Shown here: in pieces, positions 27,417 through 36,106 of the stretch | How the letters are laid out: each line of letters starts with the position of its first letter | Position numbering within the stretch: position 1 is the stretch's first letter | Assembly: GCA_024234395.1 (NCBI GenBank) | Contig: JACKOH010000001.1 | Location: 2,065,001 to 2,129,000 of the forward strand | DNA length: 64,000 bases | From: Pseudomonadales bacterium | GTDB lineage: Bacteria > Pseudomonadota > Gammaproteobacteria > Pseudomonadales > Pseudohongiellaceae | Direction: 5' to 3' | Position numbers and translations under genes: made by a program | Notes under the pieces: generated by a model | What the model was told of the DNA's origin: nothing | Databases searched by the model: none | What the model saw: only the letters and a program-made list of their open reading frames with translations

Positions 27417-29019
27417 GATATTCATGGTCATGGCGCTGCAGGGCCGCGGCATCGGGAACGACCGCATCGAGAACCCTTGCTGAAGACAGAACACCGGGAA
27501 CGCCGGCACCCGGATGAGTGCCGGCTCCTACCAGGTAAAGACGCTCCAGTTCCTCACTCCGGTTATGGGGCCGGAACCAGGCGCTCTGTCTGAAAATCGG
27601 TTCCAGTCCGAAAGCGGCGCCACGATAGGCCAGCAGATTGGACGCGAAATCATCCGGCGTGGTGACCCGCGAGGTCACCAGGTTGTCCTCCAGGCCGGGC
27701 AGAACGGTCTCACTCAGCCTCTGCATCAGCGCCCTCCGGTAAGGTTCGGCCTGCTGACTCCAGTCGATACCGCTGGCGGCGTTTGGGACCGGAGAAAGCA
27801 CATAAAAGGCATCACAACCTTCCGGCGCCAGGGAAGGATCGGTGGCCGTGGGCCGATGCAGGTAGAGGCTGAAATCCCCGGCCAGAACCTGGTGCCTGAA
27901 TATGTCGTCAAGCAGGCCTCGATAGCGGGGTCCCAGCAGGATCGTGTGATGCATCACTTCCGGATATTTCCTGCGGGTACCGAAGTACCAGACAAACAGC
28001 CCCATACTGTAACGGGACCTGGCCAGGCGCCGGTCGGTCCAGCGGCGGCGTCCGATCGTCGGTAACAGGTGTCGATAGGTCCAGGCGGAATCGGCATTGG
28101 AAACGACCAGGTCAGCATCCACGGTCTCGCCGGTGGCCAAGCGGACGCCGGTCGCCCTGCGGTCTTTGCAGGTTATAGCCGTCACTTCCCGGGAACAATG
28201 CAGTGCATTTCCCTGGGCACGGATAAGCGCTGCCATACCGGTAACCAACTGGCCGGTCCCACCCATTACGAAATGTACGCCCCAGCGCCGTTCCAGAAAG
28301 GCGATCAGACTATAGATGGAAGTGGTTGCAAACGGGTTACCACCGACCAGCAGCGGGTGAAAACTGAATACAGTGCGCAGCCGCGGATCGGTTACGTAGC
28401 GGGAGACCATGCTATAGACACTCCGGTAACCGCCAAGCCGGAACAGGTCTGGCACGACGCGCAACAGATCGGTCCAGTGACTGAACGGGACATGCCCGAG
28501 TTTCTCAAAGCCGATTTTGAAAATCGCCTCGCTGGCCGCCATGAAACGTTCGTAGCCGGCCACATCCCCTGCCGCGAAGCGGCCTACTTCGGCCCGCATC
28601 GCAGCCTCGTCACCGCTGTAATCGAACGTTTCACCACTGTCGAATCGGATACGGTAAAACGGTGACACCGGCCTTAAGTCGATATCGTCTTCCAGACGTC
28701 TGCCGCACAGTTGCCACAACTCCTCCAGCAGGAAAGGCGCTGTGATAATGGTTGGACCTGCATCGAAAGTAAAACCGTCCTGTCGATAAACGTAGGCCCG
28801 TCCTCCCGGTGCATCCAGCTTCTCGAGTACGGTGACGCGGTAACCGCGGGCACCGAGCCGGATCGCCGCCGCCAGCCCGCCAAAACCGCTACCGATAATT
28901 ACCGCGTGCGGCCGCGAATCACGGCCCGGCGCAGGTGCCGCACCATTGCCCGCAGGGGGGACCCCGACCTGCTGACGAAACTGACCACCAGGATGCCGAC
29001 GGTCTGGAATGTGACTCAT
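27409..29019 (-). CDS. crtI: Phytoene desaturase
   Basis: 536 residues. The FAD motif HAVIIGSGFGGLAAAIRLGARGYRVTVLE starts at about residue 39, after a Gly/Arg-rich lead. The C-terminal YLVGAGTHPGAGVPGVLSSARVLDAVV is the CrtI signature. It desaturates phytoene to neurosporene or lycopene. The ATG has an excellent GGAGGAG 2-3 nt upstream. The gene lies 115 bp after bchO and overlaps crtB by 8 nt. Confidence 0.95.
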   Translation of the reverse strand: MSHIPDRRHPGGQFRQQVGVPPAGNGAAPAPGRDSRPHAVIIGSGFGGLAAAIRLGARGYRVTVLEKLDAPGGRAYVYRQDGFTFDAGPTIITAPFLLEELWQLCGRRLEDDIDLRPVSPFYRIRFDSGETFDYSGDEAAMRAEVGRFAAGDVAGYERFMAASEAIFKIGFEKLGHVPFSHWTDLLRVVPDLFRLGGYRSVYSMVSRYVTDPRLRTVFSFHPLLVGGNPFATTSIYSLIAFLERRWGVHFVMGGTGQLVTGMAALIRAQGNALHCSREVTAITCKDRRATGVRLATGETVDADLVVSNADSAWTYRHLLPTIGRRRWTDRRLARSRYSMGLFVWYFGTRRKYPEVMHHTILLGPRYRGLLDDIFRHQVLAGDFSLYLHRPTATDPSLAPEGCDAFYVLSPVPNAASGIDWSQQAEPYRRALMQRLSETVLPGLEDNLVTSRVTTPDDFASNLLAYRGAAFGLEPIFRQSAWFRPHNRSEELERLYLVGAGTHPGAGVPGVLSSARVLDAVVPDAAALQRHDHEYHE

Positions 29020-29134
29020 GGCTCCTCCAGATCAACTGCAGCCACACTGCCAGCCGGCCGAAAGAAACCAGGCCGCCTGGTCACCGGCGGCTGCCGGTGA
29101 AAAATCGAGACTGACTGTTCCCGGCAGGTGAAAA

Positions 29135-30103
29135 TCATGTCGCCGGCTCCGCTGCAGGGGGATTCTCAAGTGAATAAATCAGCGCGGCAGTTGCCACCGG
29201 CTTTTCCTCGTGCAGCAGATGCCCACAGTCGGGCAGGCGCAGAATACGGGCGTCAGGCAACAGGCCCTGAATACGGTCCGCCTGCTGTGGCGGTACCATG
29301 TGATCCCTGGCACCCACCACCAGCGACAGGCTGGATTGCAGAGCTGGCAGTCTGCGCACCAGCGGTAACAGATCCCAGTGTGCCATCATGCCCAGCGCTG
29401 CTGCAGTATGACTGGTGTTGCGCAGCAGGCGTGCATACAGTTCGATTCCCTCCCGGTCGATAATCGACCCGGTGCGGTCGATCAGCCGTTCGACTACCTT
29501 GCGGTCCCTGGCACTGCCTGCCAGCAACCTGGCCCAGACGCGGCCACTGACCAGAAACCGGGCTATGGGTGCGTAGACCAGACCTGGCAAGCCACTCAGT
29601 GGTAACAGAGCACCATTGATGCTGACCAGCCAGTTGGGTGCGATACAGCCGTTCAGGCACAATTGTACAGCGATGGCCGCACCCGCGGAATGACCCACCA
29701 CCAGCCGGGGCTGATAACCCAGGGCCTTCAGCAGCGCGTCTAGCAATGCTGTCATGCCCGGCAGGGAAAGCCGGTCTGCCGCCGGGATCTGAGTGAAGCC
29801 GTGTCCGGGCAGGTCCGGCACCAGCACCGTGTAGCGGGATGCCAGTAATGGTGCCAGGTCACGCCAACTGTGACTGGCCGCGCCAGTGCCATGCAGGAGC
29901 AACAGCACCGGTCCGGTCCCCATAACCTGCAGATGCCAACGAATGCCTCCGGCCTCGACAAATCGGCTGGCGCGACGGTTAGGCCAGTCATGACCGTCCT
30001 GCTCCCATTGCAGACTTTCGCTGTCACCCGGTTTCGATCGGAACGGCTCGACAGCAGCCCGCTCGGAGCGCTTGTGACTGGATAGCGGAGGCGTGAAGGT
30101 CAT
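29135..30103 (-). CDS. bchO: Alpha/beta hydrolase BchO, magnesium chelatase accessory protein
   Basis: 322 residues from the ATG at 30103, which overlaps the bchD stop by 4 nt and has GAGG 8-9 nt upstream. The fold markers are LLLLHGTGAASHSWRD (oxyanion region), VVGHSAGAAIAVQL (nucleophile elbow G-H-S-A-G), DHMVPPQQADRIQ and GHLLHEEKP (catalytic His). BchO sits beside bchI and bchD in most proteobacterial photosynthesis clusters and supports magnesium insertion or bacteriochlorophyll synthesis; its reaction is not established. Confidence 0.92.
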   Translation of the reverse strand: MTFTPPLSSHKRSERAAVEPFRSKPGDSESLQWEQDGHDWPNRRASRFVEAGGIRWHLQVMGTGPVLLLLHGTGAASHSWRDLAPLLASRYTVLVPDLPGHGFTQIPAADRLSLPGMTALLDALLKALGYQPRLVVGHSAGAAIAVQLCLNGCIAPNWLVSINGALLPLSGLPGLVYAPIARFLVSGRVWARLLAGSARDRKVVERLIDRTGSIIDREGIELYARLLRNTSHTAAALGMMAHWDLLPLVRRLPALQSSLSLVVGARDHMVPPQQADRIQGLLPDARILRLPDCGHLLHEEKPVATAALIYSLENPPAAEPAT

Positions 30104-31926
30104 ACCGCACACCTCGCCCGCTGTTCGGTTAACACGCTGCGGGCCGCCCCGGTCAGCCGTTCGGCATCGGCATGAGGCAGTGCCAGATACCCGGCACCCA
30201 GGCTTGCGGCCAGTTGTTGCGCCGCCGGCCGGGGCCGGGGCGAGGTATCCACCAGCAATGTGGTGATACCCTGGACGAGCAGTTCCCTGGCCGCTTCATG
30301 AGCATCGCGGTCAGCCTGTTGCCGGTCACCCTTTCCATCCAGGGCGACATTGGCACGGCCATCGGTCAGAAGAATGACTACCGGGGTTTCCCCCTTACGC
30401 AGAATTCCCAGCGCAACGTCGAGGGCCAGGCGGATTCCGGCGGCCAGGGGTGTGCCTCCGCCTCCCGGCAATTCAGCCAGGCTGCGTTTAGCCCGGACCA
30501 GGGACCGGGTCGGCGCCAGCAACAGATCGGCACGCAGCCCCCGGAAACTCACCAGCGCCACCTGATCGCGGCGCTGATAGGATTCTGCCAGCAACAGTTC
30601 CACTGCGCCCTTGGCTTCCGCGAGCCGGTGCAGGGCGGCAGAACCGGACGCATCGACCGCGAACACGGTGGTAGTGGCAGCCCGCTGCTGGTAACGGTTG
30701 ACCCGAAAGTCCTCGCGCCTGAGCCTGACTGCCGCGTTACCGGTATTGCCGGTGGCCTCGCTCCGGGCTCGACGAACACGCTGCCAGGGCGCCGCAACCC
30801 GCAGCGTCTCGACCAGATTCAGACGGGCGCCGGATGCCGGATCACCGGGGCGGGTGCCGACCCGCCGGCCGCGGCGGGCGGGACGCCGCCGGGCGGCCGA
30901 CCTGGCGGAGGATCGTACCGCACTGCGGCCGGGATCCGGATAGCGCAGTTGCTGTAGAAGTTGTGGTGGAATTGCTGCCCGGGTCGCTTCGAGAACCCTG
31001 TCATCCAGTGCCTGCGGAGCGGGATTTTCCGTACTATCAAAGTCATCGTCACCAGGTTGGGAATGCTGTGATTCCGGGGCACTCTCCCCTCTCTCAGGCT
31101 CGGACTCAGGCTCGGGTAGCTGATCTTCCTGCGTCTCAGGCAGTGCGGTAGCCCGGCTGCCGAACACCAGCTGCGCCGCCACCGCAATATCGGCTTCCGA
31201 GACTTCACAGCGGCCTGCCAGGGCCGCCGCCGACCTCGCCACGCGGATTGACAGAATGGCCGGCCGCAGCGATTCGATTCCGAAAGCGATTGCCGCACGA
31301 CACAGGACTTCGATCAGTTCTGCGCCGATTCTGACATCGCCCAGCCGGACCCTGGCGGCGGCAACAGCTTCCCGATCACTGACTGGGGGACCCAGCTCAG
31401 AAACCGGGATCTGCTCCAGGTTAAGGTGGATGGCACAACGATCCGCCAGGGCAGTCGGCACAGTTTCGTCATCGATTCCTTCGTCCAGTGCCACGATTCC
31501 CAGCCTGGCCGGCAACCGCCGTGACAGCCCGCCCCGCTCCAGCACGACAACGCCGCGGTCCATAACCGCGCCCAGCCGTACCGCAGACTCCACCTCGAGA
31601 CGCTCGGCCATGGCAACCAGCAGAACCCCGCCATGACATTCTGCCAACAGCCCGCGTTCAGCGACCGGACGCCCACTGCGCAGGGTCGCCGACAGATCCA
31701 GGCCACCCAGCAGACGCTCGTCGCCGACCTGCACCGGCATCCGCCGCCAGGGCGAATCCACCGGCAGCAGTTCGTGAAGTTGCGCCAGCCAGCAGTCGCG
31801 CACCGGACCGGGACGGGAGCGCAGCACAACGCCATGCAGACCGGCCGGATCCACAGCAAACAGGGCCGCAGCCCGGCTGTAATGGGTCCAGATAGTCAGC
31901 TCCGACTGTGGGTAGACCTCGCTCAT
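30100..31926 (-). CDS. bchD: Magnesium chelatase subunit D
   Basis: 608 residues. The N-terminal third is a degenerate AAA+ domain like BchI without a proper Walker A. The middle is an acidic/proline-rich linker (PEPESEPERGESAPESQ) followed by an Arg-rich stretch. The C-terminal von Willebrand A domain has the metal-binding motif FAVDASGSAALHRL (DxSxS) and VILLTDGRANV. With BchI and BchH it inserts Mg into protoporphyrin IX, the step committing to bacteriochlorophyll. Its ATG overlaps the bchI stop by 4 nt. Confidence 0.96.
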   Translation of the reverse strand: MSEVYPQSELTIWTHYSRAAALFAVDPAGLHGVVLRSRPGPVRDCWLAQLHELLPVDSPWRRMPVQVGDERLLGGLDLSATLRSGRPVAERGLLAECHGGVLLVAMAERLEVESAVRLGAVMDRGVVVLERGGLSRRLPARLGIVALDEGIDDETVPTALADRCAIHLNLEQIPVSELGPPVSDREAVAAARVRLGDVRIGAELIEVLCRAAIAFGIESLRPAILSIRVARSAAALAGRCEVSEADIAVAAQLVFGSRATALPETQEDQLPEPESEPERGESAPESQHSQPGDDDFDSTENPAPQALDDRVLEATRAAIPPQLLQQLRYPDPGRSAVRSSARSAARRRPARRGRRVGTRPGDPASGARLNLVETLRVAAPWQRVRRARSEATGNTGNAAVRLRREDFRVNRYQQRAATTTVFAVDASGSAALHRLAEAKGAVELLLAESYQRRDQVALVSFRGLRADLLLAPTRSLVRAKRSLAELPGGGGTPLAAGIRLALDVALGILRKGETPVVILLTDGRANVALDGKGDRQQADRDAHEAARELLVQGITTLLVDTSPRPRPAAQQLAASLGAGYLALPHADAERLTGAARSVLTEQRARCAV

Positions 31927-33122
31927 GAATCGAACAGCTCCGCGATGGCTCGCTCGACCCGGGTCGACGAGCCGGCTTCGTCCAGGGGGTCACGACGCAG
32001 CCGGTGTCGCAGGGTAGCAGGTGCAATTCGGCGCAAGTGGGAATCGTTGACCCGGTCGTCTTTCTCCAGTCCTGCCAGGGCCCGGGCGGCCCGAATCAGG
32101 GTCAGTTCGCCCCGCAGCCCGTCACAGCCGAGACTGAGGCACAACTCCGTGGCACGTCGCAACGTGGATTCGGGAACCGTGATCGAAGGCAGGCGCTGCC
32201 GGGCCTGCTTAATCTGGCTGCGTAATCGGGCGTCGCGGTTTTTCCAGCTGGAGACAAAGCCGACCGGGTCCTGATCGTAGGCATCCCGGCGTTTGACCAC
32301 TTCCATACGGGTTTCGATATCGGTCGGCGTGGTGACCTCAACCGACAACCCGTAACGATCCAGCAGTTGGGGACGCAGCTCCCCTTCCTCCGGATTGCCG
32401 CTACCGATCAGTACAAAACGGGCGGGATGTCGTACACTCAAGCCTTCCCGCTCCACCACATTTTCCCCGGACGCCGCCACATCCAGAAGCAGATCGACAA
32501 GATGGTCCTCCAGCAGGTTGACTTCATCGATATACAGAAAGCCGCGATTGGCCCGGGCCAGCAGCCCCGGTTCATAGGCTTTCTCACCGGCAATCAGGGC
32601 CCGTTCCAGATCCAGGGCACCGACGATACGGTCCTCGGTGGCACCCAATGGCAGGTCCACAACCGGTACCCGTACCTGCCTGCTGTTTGGCCGGGTGGTC
32701 CCGGAATCCTCACGGCAGAATTCGCATTTCGCGGATGGAGCCTCGGGATCGCAATTGTAGGGACATCCGGCCACCACCCGGATCGGTGGCAACAGGGCCG
32801 CCAGGGAACGGACTACCGTAGACTTGCCGGTCCCGCGATGACCAAAAATCAGCACCCCCCCGAGACCGGGATCGACTGCGGCACACAACAGCGCCAGTTT
32901 CATTTCAGCCTGACCGACGATGGCGGAAAAGGGAAACTCCGGACGGGTGGCGGCCACGGCTTGCCGCCCGGTACTGCTCTTTTTTGCCCCGCTGGCAGGT
33001 TCGCGTTTACGCGCTCGTTTGCCGTTTGTTGCGTGGCCGGTCGATTCATTGCGCGCATTGCCTGCGGCCGTGCCGGCTGAGAATCCCTGATGGTCGGTGC
33101 TGGAATCGAATTTGTTCAACAT
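31923..33122 (-). CDS. bchI: Magnesium chelatase ATPase subunit I
   Basis: 399 residues. The AAA+ core begins at FPFSAIVGQAEMKLALL and has Walker A GHRGTGKST, Walker B LYIDEVNLLEDHLVD and the sensor IGSGNPEEGELRPQLLDRYGL. It hydrolyses ATP to drive magnesium insertion by BchH. About 70 residues precede the core, rich in Lys, Arg, Ser and Ala, much longer than in most BchI proteins. The ATG overlaps the puhE stop by 7 nt and has GGAG upstream. A later non-ATG start cannot be excluded. Confidence 0.95.
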   Translation of the reverse strand: MLNKFDSSTDHQGFSAGTAAGNARNESTGHATNGKRARKREPASGAKKSSTGRQAVAATRPEFPFSAIVGQAEMKLALLCAAVDPGLGGVLIFGHRGTGKSTVVRSLAALLPPIRVVAGCPYNCDPEAPSAKCEFCREDSGTTRPNSRQVRVPVVDLPLGATEDRIVGALDLERALIAGEKAYEPGLLARANRGFLYIDEVNLLEDHLVDLLLDVAASGENVVEREGLSVRHPARFVLIGSGNPEEGELRPQLLDRYGLSVEVTTPTDIETRMEVVKRRDAYDQDPVGFVSSWKNRDARLRSQIKQARQRLPSITVPESTLRRATELCLSLGCDGLRGELTLIRAARALAGLEKDDRVNDSHLRRIAPATLRHRLRRDPLDEAGSSTRVERAIAELFDS

Positions 33123-34003
33123 GAGCGGCTCCGAGAGTCTGTCTTGTCAATGTTACCGGCCTGCAATAGCCCGGACCCGGGCAGTGGCAATCCTGCCTGC
33201 ATGGTGTTTCTCATCGATCTGGAACGACGATTCGTGTTCCTGTCACGCAGGTCCAGCCAGCCCTGCCAGAGGGCCGTAACCGGCAGTGGCAATACCAGGA
33301 ACCAGTGTTCGAGAACGGCAAGGGCCATCAGGCTGGCGAGGAATGTCCAGCTGGCGGCGTCCAGTGTGTCAGGTTCGGAAGCCAGCATCAGTTGTACCAG
33401 TCGCACAGTCAGTATGGTGCCCAGGGTGATGGAAAACGGAAACAGCAGGTTCATGGACCGGCGCCTCAGAAAGCTGCGCAGGTGCTGCATATGGGAGGGC
33501 AGAAATTCCTGACTGAGGTTTCTCACCCCCAGGAACACGTTCAACTTGGCACTGAGCTGCATGACCCAGAGCATCACATAGGTCCACATTCCGACCTGGT
33601 TGGGAGCGTCCCGGGTCAACACCACCACGATCAGCGCCCCGATCAGGGTTGCCACTTCGTGATAGAGATTGACCTGCACGGCATGACCGAAGTGGCGCCA
33701 GCCGCGACAACCGGTCCGGCAGGCGATCTTGCGCGGTCCGGTCACCAGACCCATGTAGTAACTGATCTCCTGCCAGGCATAGATCAGCAGACCGCAGGTA
33801 AAACTGACGTAGGCCCCGGCAATGGTCGACTGATTACTGCTCCAGGTCAGCCCGAACAGGGCCAGCACCAGTACCAGGCTGGCGCCGATCAGGCTGCGGG
33901 GGAAGGTATGCCGGGGCAGGCCGTTAAGGTACAGGACCAGGCCGGTACTCGCCCACCACAGGAAGCACACATAGCCCGCCTCCAGAGCGTAATCCATCAA
34001 CAC
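33116..34003 (-). CDS. puhE: Photosynthetic complex assembly protein PuhE
   Basis: 295 residues of the DUF3623/PuhE family. Several membrane helices are visible (YVCFLWWASTGLVLYL, SLIGASLVLVLALFGLTW, AYVSFTCGLLIYAW and others). The block GPRKIACRTGCRGWRHFGHAVQVNLYHEVATL is characteristic. PuhE affects assembly or levels of the photosystem in Rhodobacter. The start is a GTG with GGAGAG before it. In many relatives acsF lies between puhC and puhE; here it does not. Confidence 0.9.
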   Translation of the reverse strand: MLMDYALEAGYVCFLWWASTGLVLYLNGLPRHTFPRSLIGASLVLVLALFGLTWSSNQSTIAGAYVSFTCGLLIYAWQEISYYMGLVTGPRKIACRTGCRGWRHFGHAVQVNLYHEVATLIGALIVVVLTRDAPNQVGMWTYVMLWVMQLSAKLNVFLGVRNLSQEFLPSHMQHLRSFLRRRSMNLLFPFSITLGTILTVRLVQLMLASEPDTLDAASWTFLASLMALAVLEHWFLVLPLPVTALWQGWLDLRDRNTNRRSRSMRNTMQAGLPLPGSGLLQAGNIDKTDSRSRSC

Positions 34004-34091
34004 TGTAACTCTCCGTTGTCAGGATCGGGATACAGCGGTAGATAACCGCAGCTTTTCCCGTCCCCGTAATTTAGTGAGCCGGAACCACGAA

Positions 34092-34580
34092 TTACCGCAA
34101 CAGCGACAGCTCGGTGCCGACCGGCAGATTCTGCGGAGCGGCTTCGAGCAGACTGGCGAAAGCCCCGATATTGTCCGGCCCGAACGGGCCCAGATCTATG
34201 TTGACTCCGGTCGCGGGATCACTCAGCGATAGCCGCCCGTCGCTCCACTGGGTCAGTCGGAAGGGCTGGTCCGGACCGATGCCCCGCAACTTGCGATCCC
34301 GGCCCAGACCACGCAGGACTCCGCGTACGAAGCCGCCACTACCCGGCTCCAGAACCTGGATCGCCGCGCTGGAAGAGGCCAGAGAAATCACCACCGAGCC
34401 ATCGGGCTGATCAGCGAACACCAGGTCTCGGGTCCGGGCCGCTTCAGCCGCTGGTAAAGACGTAGTGCCGACATCGGTCAACCGTGATCCAAGCGTTGCC
34501 AACAGCGCAAAACAGACCAGTGCCGCAGCACCGAGCAAGGCTTTGCGTGGCAGGGGTTGTTCAGCAAGGGAATCACTCAA
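34092..34580 (-). CDS. puhC: Photosynthetic complex assembly protein PuhC
   Basis: 162 residues. One N-terminal membrane anchor (KALLGAAALVCFALLATLG) is followed by a periplasmic domain with DGSVVISLASSSAAIQVLEPGSGGFVRGVLRGLGRDRKLRGI and LSDPATGVNIDLGPFGPDN. This matches PuhC, needed for normal LH1-reaction centre assembly. The ATG overlaps the puhB stop by 4 nt. Confidence 0.9.
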   Translation of the reverse strand: MSDSLAEQPLPRKALLGAAALVCFALLATLGSRLTDVGTTSLPAAEAARTRDLVFADQPDGSVVISLASSSAAIQVLEPGSGGFVRGVLRGLGRDRKLRGIGPDQPFRLTQWSDGRLSLSDPATGVNIDLGPFGPDNIGAFASLLEAAPQNLPVGTELSLLR

Positions 34581-35239
34581 GTTGCCTCTCCCAGGGTCAG
34601 TGGGACCCGCTGTCTGTTATTCGCGTGACGCGCCGGTCGGATTACAGGCTCCGGTGGTGCGGGCACGATCCCGGAGGCGGTATCCGCGACAATCTCGGCC
34701 ACCGATTTAGCATCAGGAAGCCCCCGCAACATGGGTTCCGGGTGCCGGAAGTGCCAGGGCCGGACATGGGGCCACATCACTACATAAGAAACCCGGTGGC
34801 TGTCATCCAGGACCAGCGGAATATCCCCGGAACCGTCCCGGTAGGCACGCACTGCGGCAGACTGTATACGGGTAAACGGCAGGTTGATGGTAAGTTGAAT
34901 GGCAATTCCAAATCGCATTACCAACCGCTTGCTGGTTACGGTATAGAGGGTGCTGCGGGCAGTAAGCCAGGCATACAGCGTAAAAAGTCCAGCGGCGCAA
35001 AGTCCCAGGCCGGTCAGTAACGCCAGTGAAACCAGGGTTGGCGCAAGTGCTTCTCCGGTCAGCAGCGCGGAGCTGATCCGTACCGCCAGCAACAGGATAA
35101 AATACCCGCCCAGCAGGCGCAGGCGAAAAACCCGCCTGGCCAGTACCCGCCAGTCGGGCGCTCCCTGCCAGAGAATGACTTCGTCCACAGGCAGGTCCTC
35201 GGGCAATCCCGGGACCGGTTCAAACTCGTGCTCGTTCAC
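34577..35239 (-). CDS. puhB: Photosynthetic complex assembly protein PuhB
   Basis: 220 residues from the GTG at 35239, which forms a GTGA overlap with the puhA stop and lies 8 nt after AGGAG; a GTG two codons earlier is too close to that SD. PuhB is a bacterial PH-domain membrane protein. EVILWQGAPDWRVLARRVFRLRLL and TLYTVTSKRLVMRFGIAIQLTINLPFTRIQSA are the PH-like parts, with two or three membrane helices between them. It assists reaction centre and LH1 assembly. Confidence 0.92.
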   Translation of the reverse strand: MNEHEFEPVPGLPEDLPVDEVILWQGAPDWRVLARRVFRLRLLGGYFILLLAVRISSALLTGEALAPTLVSLALLTGLGLCAAGLFTLYAWLTARSTLYTVTSKRLVMRFGIAIQLTINLPFTRIQSAAVRAYRDGSGDIPLVLDDSHRVSYVVMWPHVRPWHFRHPEPMLRGLPDAKSVAEIVADTASGIVPAPPEPVIRPARHANNRQRVPLTLGEAT

Positions 35240-36078
35240 AGCCACGGCTCCTGACGGTCGGCCAGGGCATACAGATGCCCGCTACCGTAATAGGCGGTTA
35301 TGCGATCCTCTTCAAGCTGGGTCACCTGGTCGGGATTCCTCAAGACCGGCACATCGGCGAACTGACCTGCCAGTATGGATTTCACCCGGACCTGGCGGCG
35401 CTGGCCATCGATGCGGGTGAAATGAATCGGTAACAGGACCCTGCGATTCTTCGGCGGCGGGGGCGACTGCCCCTCCTCAGCGTCGCTGACCGCGGGCGCC
35501 GGGGCACTGCCATGCACGCTGACTTCGAGATAACGGATCTGCGGCTCGGAGCGGTCGATCCAGATATCGACAATCTCGCCGGCACTGCGACCATCGGCGC
35601 CAACCACGTCCATGCCGCGCGGGTCCGGATCCCGGGCTTCAACATGAAAATCCACGGCCAGTCTCAGCGGTGCCATACGCGGTTTACCGTGCAGGGTTTT
35701 TTCCGGTTCATCGGGTCGCTGCGCGTAAGCCGCCGGACCGACTCCATCGCGCATCGGATTGCCGGTCGGTAACAGCGGTGAACCCGGCCAGGATTCCATC
35801 GGCTCGGCTTTCAGACCGTCTGGATCGCGATCCTCCCGGGGTGCCACGCGAGTGCTGCCATCGGCCAGCCGGAACACCTTGGGATCGGGCATCGGCGGGA
35901 AGCCTTCCATGCGGGTCTTGTGCTGCTCCGACGGAACCGCCGGGTCCGCCACCAGCGGGTACCCTTCGCGTTTGTCTTCCTTGCGCAGGTAGTAGATGAG
36001 TCCGAAGAAAAACAGCCAGAACGCGTACAACACCAGCTGCGCGACATCGATGTAGCCTGTAATTTCACCAATTGGCAT
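35236..36078 (-). CDS. puhA: Photosynthetic reaction centre H subunit
   Basis: 280 residues. A single N-terminal membrane helix, VAQLVLYAFWLFFFGLIYYLRKEDKREGYPL, is the PuhA hallmark. The cytoplasmic PRC-barrel domain has DVVGADGRSAGEIVDIWIDRSEPQIRYLEV. The subunit caps the L-M core and governs proton uptake to the secondary quinone. It is somewhat longer than the usual 250-260 residues because of a Pro-rich insert (SDAEEGQSPPPPKNRR). AGGAGG precedes the ATG. Confidence 0.97.
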   Translation of the reverse strand: MPIGEITGYIDVAQLVLYAFWLFFFGLIYYLRKEDKREGYPLVADPAVPSEQHKTRMEGFPPMPDPKVFRLADGSTRVAPREDRDPDGLKAEPMESWPGSPLLPTGNPMRDGVGPAAYAQRPDEPEKTLHGKPRMAPLRLAVDFHVEARDPDPRGMDVVGADGRSAGEIVDIWIDRSEPQIRYLEVSVHGSAPAPAVSDAEEGQSPPPPKNRRVLLPIHFTRIDGQRRQVRVKSILAGQFADVPVLRNPDQVTQLEEDRITAYYGSGHLYALADRQEPWL

Positions 36079-36106
36079 GATTTAGCCTCCTGTGATTGAT
36101 AAACGT

